15,018 bases of DNA from an uncultured Actinomycetes bacterium (GTDB lineage Bacteria; Actinomycetota; Acidimicrobiia; Acidimicrobiales; Microtrichaceae). The translations under genes and the position numbers were made by a program. The notes beneath the pieces are model-generated. The model was not told the origin of the DNA. It ran no database searches and saw only the letters and a program-made list of their open reading frames with translations. The stretch's first letter is position 1; the number at the start of each line of letters is the position of its first letter. The stretch spans positions 1 through 15,018 of the forward strand of contig CAJANQ010000026.1 of the NCBI GenBank assembly GCA_903941145.1, read 5' to 3'. This document shows, one piece after another, positions 9,899 through 15,018 of the stretch.

Positions 9899-11812
9899 AT
9901 GGTGACGCCCATGCCCACCAACGGCGACACCGACCAGCCCAGCCCCCAGCGCCCGTCCCTCAAGGCGCGGATCCGCTACTGGTTCGACTCCGGGCTGTCC
10001 CGCGGGCCGCTCGTCGTCATCGGCTGGCTCGGGCTCCTCACGCTCTCGCTGATCGTCGTCACGGCCGTCGTGGTGCGGATCCTGGGCCTGGTCGGCGTCA
10101 ACGGCGAGGACGAGCGCCTCACGATGGGCGAGTCGCTCTGGCAGTCCCTGCTGCGGGTCGTCGACGCCGGCACGTTCGCCGGCGACACCAACTGGGGCAC
10201 CAGGTTCGTCGGCCTGGGGATCACCGTGGCCGGCATCTTCCTGGCCGGCAGCCTCATCGGCCTCATCGCCAACCTGGTCGACCAGAAGGTCGAGCGCCTC
10301 CGCAAGGGCCGCAGCGACGTGCTCGAGGACGGCCACACGCTCGTGCTCGGTTGGTCGCCCCGGGTACCGGTGATCGTGAGCGAGCTGGTGCTCGCGAACG
10401 AGAGCGAGCGGCGGGCAGCGGTCGTGGTGCTGGCCGACGCGGACAAGACCGAGATGGAGGACGGGCTGCGCGACCAGGTGGGCAACTTCCGCACCACGAA
10501 GCTCGTGTGCCGGAGCGGGAACCCGAACCTGCCGGCCGACCTGCAGATCGTGAACGTCGCCGGGGCGCGGTCCATCATCGTCGTCGGCGAGTCCGACGCC
10601 TCGGTCGTCAAGACGCTCCTCGCCGTGCGGTCGATCGACCCGGAGTTCGAGAACGCCCACGTGGTCGCCGAGGTCCAGTCGGACGAGGCCGAGGCCTCGA
10701 TCCGGGCCCTGTTCGGCCCCCGTGTGATCACGGTGAACTCGGACCTCGTGGTCGCCGAGCTGACTGCGCAGGCCTGCCGGCAGCGGGGACTTGCCGCCGT
10801 CTTCCGGGAGCTCTTGAGCTTTGACGGCAGCGAGGTCTACTTCTCCCCGTTCCCCGAGCTGGAGGGCCGGACGTACGCCGAGGCGCAGCTGGCGTTCGAG
10901 TCTGCCGCCGTCATCGGCCGTCTCGGCACCGACGGGCTCGTCGAGCTGAACCCCGAGCCACACGCGGTGCTGGCCCCCGACGACCAGCTGGTCGCCATCT
11001 CCGAGGACGACTCGACGTTCCTCATGACCGGACTCCGCGACACCGCCACTGCGTCGGCCGCCCGCCCGTCCGACGACCTGTCCACCGAGCCGATCCGGCT
11101 GCTGATCGTCGGGTGGAGCGAGCTGGGCCCCCACGTGGTCGCCCAGCTCGACGAGTTCGTCCGTCCCGGCACGGTCATCGAGATCGTGGTCGACCCTGAC
11201 CACGTGGACCCGGCCAGGGTGGACGCCGAGACCACGGCGCACAACGCCCGCATCGAGGTGTTCTCCGACGACCGCGGCCCCGAGGGGCTGGCACTACTTG
11301 CACTGGAGCGACGGTTCGAAGAGGTCATCGTGCTGGGCTACCGGCACCATCTGTCGACCGAGGAGGCCGACGCCCGGACGTTGCTGACCCTGATGGCGTT
11401 CGACCAGATCGTTGAGAAGAACGAACTCGAGGACGTCAGGGTGGTCGCCGAGCTGCTCGACCAGCGACATACCCCGCTGGCGCTCGCCACCGGCGTCGAC
11501 GACTTCGTGGTCAGCGACGAGCTGACGAGCCTCCTGATCGCCCAGCTGTCGGAGCGCCACGAGCTCGACCAGGTCTTCTCCGACCTGTTCCAGCCCAAGG
11601 GTTGCATCCTCGAGATGCGGCCGGTCTCCATGTACGTCGACGGCGCGGCAACCTTTGAGGAGCTGGTCCGGGCGGCATCGGCCCAGTCGCAGTCAGCCCT
11701 CGGCTACCGCCCCTTGGACGGCGGCGTGGTCCTCAACCCGTCGAAGTCGTCCGACCCGGGCCTCGGCCCCGACGACCTGCTCCTGGTGGTCCGCCAGTCC
11801 GGTATCGCCTAA
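9899..11812 (+). CDS. CASTOR/POLLUX-type ion channel protein with two Rossmann (RCK-like) modules
   Basis: The 637-residue protein resembles the bacterial relatives of plant CASTOR/POLLUX cation channels. Two membrane segments lie at about 38-65 and 103-127. Between them, WQSLLRVVDAGTFAGDTNWG (81-100) has the length and character of a pore loop. After a basic linker (129-138) come two Rossmann-like nucleotide-binding modules: the first opens with TLVLGWSPRVP (147-157), the second with RLLIVGWSELGPHV (400-413). They are probably cytoplasmic gating domains comparable to RCK/TrkA-N. The classical K+ filter TVGYG is absent, so ion choice is uncertain; plant relatives pass K+ or Ca2+. The start is uncertain: ATG 9899, GTG 9902 and ATG 9911 are in frame and none has a good Shine-Dalgarno. 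The gene is divergent from uvrB and convergent with coaE, 19 bp apart. Confidence 0.85.
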   Translation: MVTPMPTNGDTDQPSPQRPSLKARIRYWFDSGLSRGPLVVIGWLGLLTLSLIVVTAVVVRILGLVGVNGEDERLTMGESLWQSLLRVVDAGTFAGDTNWGTRFVGLGITVAGIFLAGSLIGLIANLVDQKVERLRKGRSDVLEDGHTLVLGWSPRVPVIVSELVLANESERRAAVVVLADADKTEMEDGLRDQVGNFRTTKLVCRSGNPNLPADLQIVNVAGARSIIVVGESDASVVKTLLAVRSIDPEFENAHVVAEVQSDEAEASIRALFGPRVITVNSDLVVAELTAQACRQRGLAAVFRELLSFDGSEVYFSPFPELEGRTYAEAQLAFESAAVIGRLGTDGLVELNPEPHAVLAPDDQLVAISEDDSTFLMTGLRDTATASAARPSDDLSTEPIRLLIVGWSELGPHVVAQLDEFVRPGTVIEIVVDPDHVDPARVDAETTAHNARIEVFSDDRGPEGLALLALERRFEEVIVLGYRHHLSTEEADARTLLTLMAFDQIVEKNELEDVRVVAELLDQRHTPLALATGVDDFVVSDELTSLLIAQLSERHELDQVFSDLFQPKGCILEMRPVSMYVDGAATFEELVRAASAQSQSALGYRPLDGGVVLNPSKSSDPGLGPDDLLLVVRQSGIA

Positions 11813-11831
11813 ACCGGCCACGACGCCCGTC

Positions 11832-12455
11832 TCAGCCCGGCGGACGGAAGTCCTCGCCGGCGGGGTCCAGGCCGGAGATCCACTCCCAGACACGGTCGAC
11901 CTGGGCCTCGAGGGACGCCAGGTCCCCGCCGTTGTCCACCACGACGTCGGCCTTGGCCAGCCGGTCCTCCCGGGACGCCTGGTTGGCGATGCGGTTCCGG
12001 GCGTCGGACTCGTCGAAGCCCCGGAACTCGACCAGCCGGGACACGGCGACGTCCGGGTCGAGGTCGACGACGACCACGCCCGACATCCCTTCCCAGCCCG
12101 ACTCCACGAGCAGCGGCACGTCCAGGACCACGACCTGGTCGGTGGCGGCCAGTTCCTCGAGCCGCCGGGTCATCTCGTCACGCACACGTGGATGCACGAT
12201 CGCACCCAGGTCGGCGAGCGCCTCAGCATCGCTGAACACGATCGCTGCCACCGCCGGGCGGTCCAGCTGGCCGTCAGGGCCCACGATGCCGCCGCCGAAC
12301 CGTTCCACCATCTCGGCGAACACCTCGGTCCCGGGCTGCTGCAGCTCCTTGACGATGCGGTCGGCGTCGACCACCACCGCACCCCTGCGCTCGAGGGCCT
12401 CAGAGACTGTGCTCTTGCCCGAACCGATACCGCCCGTGAGCCCTACCAGCAACAT
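11832..12455 (-). CDS. coaE: Dephospho-CoA kinase
   Basis: CoaE phosphorylates the 3'-hydroxyl of the dephospho-CoA ribose with ATP, the last step of coenzyme A synthesis. The protein is 207 residues, normal for the single-domain bacterial enzyme. Motifs are the P-loop GGIGSGKST (8-16), VVDADRI (28-34), the conserved HP (88-89), LDVPLLVESG (111-120) and the lid/C-terminal segment with Q159, R162 and ADVVVDN (169-175). ATG 12455 puts the P-loop at the usual distance from the N-terminus; the frame stays open upstream to 12686 but that part is antisense to the kinase gene. In other actinobacteria coaE often lies near uvrB, which fits this neighbourhood. The C-terminal extension seen in mycobacterial CoaE is absent. 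Confidence 0.96.
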   Translation of the reverse strand: MLLVGLTGGIGSGKSTVSEALERRGAVVVDADRIVKELQQPGTEVFAEMVERFGGGIVGPDGQLDRPAVAAIVFSDAEALADLGAIVHPRVRDEMTRRLEELAATDQVVVLDVPLLVESGWEGMSGVVVVDLDPDVAVSRLVEFRGFDESDARNRIANQASREDRLAKADVVVDNGGDLASLEAQVDRVWEWISGLDPAGEDFRPPG

Positions 12456-12462
12456 GTGGCGC

Positions 12463-12468
12463 ACCCTA
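12463..12468 (-). promoter_or_regulatory. Putative -10 hexamer of coaE (leaderless start)
   Basis: On the minus strand TAGGGT (TANNNT) ends 7 nt before the coaE ATG and no Shine-Dalgarno sequence intervenes, again consistent with a leaderless message. The remaining divergent region up to 12610 has an A/T-rich patch near 12515-12530 and a small inverted repeat AGGTC-CAAC-GACCT (12532-12545), but no promoter I can assign with confidence to the kinase gene. Confidence 0.4.
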
Positions 12469-12610
12469 CGGCCGCCCGCGACGGGTGGACAGCCGGACAT
12501 TGGTGGAATTGCCCAAGATTTTTTCCCAAGTAGGTCCAACGACCTGCCGATAGCCCCAGCACAAGAAGTGGACAGCACCACCCGCTGCCACGCACGAGCC
12601 GGGACTCTTG

Positions 12611-14476
12611 ATGGACCAGACCACCCACGCCGACCTGCCGCTGGAGGATATCCAGCTGCCGGAGGCCCCTGTTGCCGCAGCGGCACCAGCGGGCCGGCTC
12701 GCGCGTGTGACGGCCCGCCTCCGCCGTGAGGCCCAGGTCGCCATGGTCGACCCGTCCCGCACCGCCGACGGCGACTTCGACCTGCTCCGAGAGCTCTCGG
12801 CCCCGAGCACGGACCACGTCGCCGCCTTCAACGGTCTGATCTCGGCCATGAGGATGGCCACCACGGCCATCTCGATCCTGCTCGTGTCCCAGCACATGGG
12901 GACTGGCGACAAGATGCTCATGGGCTGGACCGCCGTCGTGCTGTCCTACGCCATGTTCCGCACCTTCAAGCCGGTGCGGGTCGCCGACGACCTTCCCTCG
13001 CTGCTCCGGGTCGTGGGCGAGCTCGCGCTCCATGTCGCTGCCATCGTCATGACGGGCGGCTGGGGCTCCCCGCTGATCTTCACGCTCCTGACCGCCGTCA
13101 CCGTGGCCGGCCTGGCCAGGGGCGTGGCGTTCTCCATCCGCATCGCCGTCGTGACCGTGCTCGCCGTGAGCGTCCCGGTCATGCAGGCCACCACCGACAA
13201 GCGGACGGCCCTGCTGCAGTGCGCCACGTGGGGCGGCGTCATCGTCCTGGTCGCCATCATCGCCGGCTTCTCCCGGCGGGTGTCCGGCGAGGCGGACCGT
13301 GAGCGCGAGCTCGCCGTGTCCCGCCTGGGCCAGCTCGCCGACGCCAACGACCTGCTCTACTCGCTGCACCAGGTCACCCAGACGCTCCCCGCCTCGCTCG
13401 ACATGGCGGACGTCCTGGACTCCACGCTCAACCGCATGAAGACGCTGGTGGCCTTCGACAGCGCTGCCGTGCTGCTGTTCGACGAGGCCGACGCCCACTG
13501 GGACATCGTCCGCCACCAGGGCCTCCACGTCGCCAAGCGCCTCGGCCCGACCGACCTCTCCCCCGGCCTCCGCTCCGCCCTGGCCGAGAACGGCGTGGTG
13601 CACATGCCCGACCTCTCGGTCCACGGCGGCGGCCTGTCCAGCAAGTCGGGCTCCGGGCTGTACAGCGTGCTGGCCGCACGCGGCTCTGTCATCGGCCTGA
13701 TCGCCATCGAGCACCACGACTTCGGGCACTTCACCTCCCGCGACGAAGAGGTCGTGCGGGGCTTCGTGGAGCCGGCCTCGCTGGCCCTCGACAACGCCCG
13801 CTGGTTCGCCCGCCTCCGCACCGTCGGTGCGGACGAGGAACGCACCCGGATCGCACGGGACCTCCACGACAACATCGGGCAGTCCCTCGCCTACCTGGGG
13901 TTCGAGCTCGACCGCATGGTCAACATGGAGTCCGAGGGCCAGCAGATCACCAGCGAGCTGCACCAGCTCCGCGACGACGTCCGGGGCGTGACCCGAGAGG
14001 TCCGCGACACCCTGTACGACCTGCGGACCGACGTCACCGAGGACATGGGCCTCGGCGTCGTCCTCGAGCAGTTCGCCGCCCGCCTGACCGAGCGCACCGG
14101 CCTCGTGATCCAGGTCGAGGCCGACAAGGGCGCACGCCTGCCGATGCTGCAGGAGCGCGAGATGTGGCGGGTCGCCCAGGAGGCGCTCGCCAACGTCGAA
14201 CGGCACGCACGTGCCACCGCGGTCCGCGTCGTGTGGCGCTGCGACGGCACGCGTGCGCTGATCGACGTCACCGACAACGGCGTCGGTTTCGAGCAGGGTC
14301 GGGCCGGACGGCTCGACTCCTACGGGGTCATGGGGATGCGTGAGCGGGCCAGCTCGGTCGGCGCCGCCCTCGAGATCCTCTCCGCCCCCGGGCGTGGCAC
14401 CCGCGTGCGGTGCTCGATCAACCCTGACGCCATCCGGCCCGAACGGGCCGACCAGTCCACTGCTGCCAGGAGGTAG
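12611..14476 (+). CDS. Membrane sensor histidine kinase with GAF-like domain, NarL/DevS-type (HisKA_3)
   Basis: This sensor kinase of 621 residues has a Pro/Ala-containing cytoplasmic N-tail (1-70), about six hydrophobic helices (roughly 72-93, 101-117, 129-148, 152-170, 172-191, 206-220), a charged coiled-coil-like linker (222-260), a GAF-like domain (about 262-400) and a HisKA_3/HATPase module. The phosphoacceptor is H419 in ARDLHDNIGQ (415-424), typical of the NarL/DevS class. The ATP site shows QEALANVERHA (523-533), DVTDNGVGF (552-560) and GVMGMRERA (572-580). No extracellular sensor loop is large enough to be a domain, so the signal may be membrane-related or bound by the GAF domain. 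No haem or other ligand can be assigned. The start is ATG 12611; TTG 12608 is also in frame. It is followed 4 nt later by its likely partner regulator. Confidence 0.92.
   Translation: MDQTTHADLPLEDIQLPEAPVAAAAPAGRLARVTARLRREAQVAMVDPSRTADGDFDLLRELSAPSTDHVAAFNGLISAMRMATTAISILLVSQHMGTGDKMLMGWTAVVLSYAMFRTFKPVRVADDLPSLLRVVGELALHVAAIVMTGGWGSPLIFTLLTAVTVAGLARGVAFSIRIAVVTVLAVSVPVMQATTDKRTALLQCATWGGVIVLVAIIAGFSRRVSGEADRERELAVSRLGQLADANDLLYSLHQVTQTLPASLDMADVLDSTLNRMKTLVAFDSAAVLLFDEADAHWDIVRHQGLHVAKRLGPTDLSPGLRSALAENGVVHMPDLSVHGGGLSSKSGSGLYSVLAARGSVIGLIAIEHHDFGHFTSRDEEVVRGFVEPASLALDNARWFARLRTVGADEERTRIARDLHDNIGQSLAYLGFELDRMVNMESEGQQITSELHQLRDDVRGVTREVRDTLYDLRTDVTEDMGLGVVLEQFAARLTERTGLVIQVEADKGARLPMLQEREMWRVAQEALANVERHARATAVRVVWRCDGTRALIDVTDNGVGFEQGRAGRLDSYGVMGMRERASSVGAALEILSAPGRGTRVRCSINPDAIRPERADQSTAARR
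14468..14473 (+). promoter_or_regulatory. Shine-Dalgarno site of the response regulator
   Basis: AGGAGG lies directly before the TAG stop of the kinase gene and 7 nt before the regulator's ATG. Termination on the kinase and initiation on the regulator are therefore adjacent, which suggests translational coupling. Confidence 0.8.
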
Positions 14477-14480
14477 TGCA

Positions 14481-15018
14481 ATGTCCATCCGACTGATGCT
14501 CGCCGACGACCACCGGATGCTCCGCGAGGGGCTCCGACGCTCGATGACCGAGGCCGGGTTCGACGTGGTCGGCGAGGCCGGCGACGGGGTCGAGGCCATC
14601 GCGATGGCCGACGACCTGCAGCCCGACGTGATCCTCATGGACGTCACGATGCCCAACTGCGACGGCGTCGAGGCGTGCCGCCGGGTCATCGAGTCCGGCT
14701 CCGACACCCGGGTCGTGATGCTCACCATGCACGCCGACCAGGAGGTGCTGGCGAACGCCATCCGTGCGGGCGCCATCGGCTACCTGACCAAGGACTCCTC
14801 CACCCGTGAGATCGCGGACGCCGTCCGCATGGCGGTCGAGGGCGACACGGTGCTCTCGCCGCAGCTGGCCCGCACGATGCTCGAAGAGGTCCGCAAGCTG
14901 GACGCCCCGGGCACGCAGGAGGCCGAGCGGGTCATCTCGGACCGCGAGGTCGAGGTGCTCCAGCTCATCGCCGACGGCTGCAGCACCCCCGAGGTCGCCG
15001 CGCAGCTCTACATCTCGC
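14481..15018 (+). CDS. NarL/FixJ-family response regulator (partial, 179 residues visible)
   Basis: This is the DNA-binding partner of the upstream kinase. The receiver domain (about 2-120) has the acidic pair D9-D10, phosphoacceptor D54 in LMDVTMP (52-58), T82 and K104, all the residues needed for phosphotransfer. A linker follows, then the beginning of a LuxR-type helix-turn-helix with SDREVEVLQLIADG (153-166) and STPEVAAQLYIS (168-179). The right edge cuts the protein in the recognition-helix region; roughly 30-40 residues would be missing in a typical member. The gene starts 4 nt after the kinase stop with a perfect Shine-Dalgarno site, so the two form an operon. Target genes cannot be told from the window. 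Confidence 0.95.
   Translation, partial: MSIRLMLADDHRMLREGLRRSMTEAGFDVVGEAGDGVEAIAMADDLQPDVILMDVTMPNCDGVEACRRVIESGSDTRVVMLTMHADQEVLANAIRAGAIGYLTKDSSTREIADAVRMAVEGDTVLSPQLARTMLEEVRKLDAPGTQEAERVISDREVEVLQLIADGCSTPEVAAQLYIS

Noticed and set aside
9898..9901. uvrB starting at ATG 9900, overlapping the channel gene's ATG in a shared CATG
   Set aside because: This would leave no promoter space between the divergent genes. The GTG at 9855 has a -10 at leaderless distance and gives the normal UvrB N-terminus.
12485..12576. Direct repeat GTGGACAGC (12485-12493 and 12568-12576) upstream of the histidine kinase gene
   Set aside because: Nine bases separated by 74 nt in GC-rich DNA can arise by chance, and the site has no clear relation to a promoter.
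12443..14776. Minus-strand open frame of 777 codons opposite the histidine kinase
   Set aside because: It is antisense to a gene with clear kinase motifs, and its composition is shadow-like.

Overview
The window is very GC-rich, gene-dense DNA with strong G/C third-position bias. It carries full-length UvrA and UvrB, a DevS/NarL-type two-component pair, several start codons placed right behind a -10 hexamer, and an SOS box of the Gram-positive/actinobacterial type. Together these point to a high-GC actinobacterium. A deep-branching lineage such as Acidimicrobiia is my best guess, but the class is inference only. No rRNA, tRNA, CRISPR array or classical insertion-sequence transposase was seen.

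Layout, left to right: uvrC (minus strand, C-terminal part cut off by the left edge); nadA (plus), divergent from uvrC; uvrA (minus), convergent with nadA; aroC (plus), divergent from uvrA across a 73-bp region holding a LexA box; a gene for an AbiEi-like/DUF559 protein (minus) bracketed by two pairs of 47-nt palindromic repeats; uvrB (minus); a CASTOR/POLLUX-type ion channel gene (plus), divergent from uvrB; coaE (minus), convergent with the channel gene; and a histidine kinase followed by a NarL-type response regulator (plus), the latter cut by the right edge.

Functionally, all three subunits of the UvrABC nucleotide excision repair nuclease lie within about 10 kb but in separate transcription units, interleaved with housekeeping enzymes for NAD (nadA), chorismate (aroC) and coenzyme A (coaE). 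Only uvrA shows a recognisable LexA/SOS operator. UvrC, uvrA, aroC, uvrB and coaE each have a -10-like hexamer 6-8 nt before the start codon and no Shine-Dalgarno sequence, which suggests leaderless mRNAs. NadA and the response regulator instead have perfect AGGAGG sites.

The most unusual object is at 6531-7755, between the convergent genes aroC and uvrB. Four imperfect palindromes, each exactly 47 nt, are arranged as two doublets with exactly 14 nt inside each doublet. They flank one gene whose product joins an AbiEi-type winged-helix N-terminus to a DUF559 (Vsr-like, PD-(D/E)XK-type) C-terminus. The outermost 11 bp of the block form a perfect terminal inverted repeat, and the gene's stop codon overlaps one repeat. 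I read this as a possible REP/MITE-like element that carries its own nuclease-like protein. The mobility is inference.
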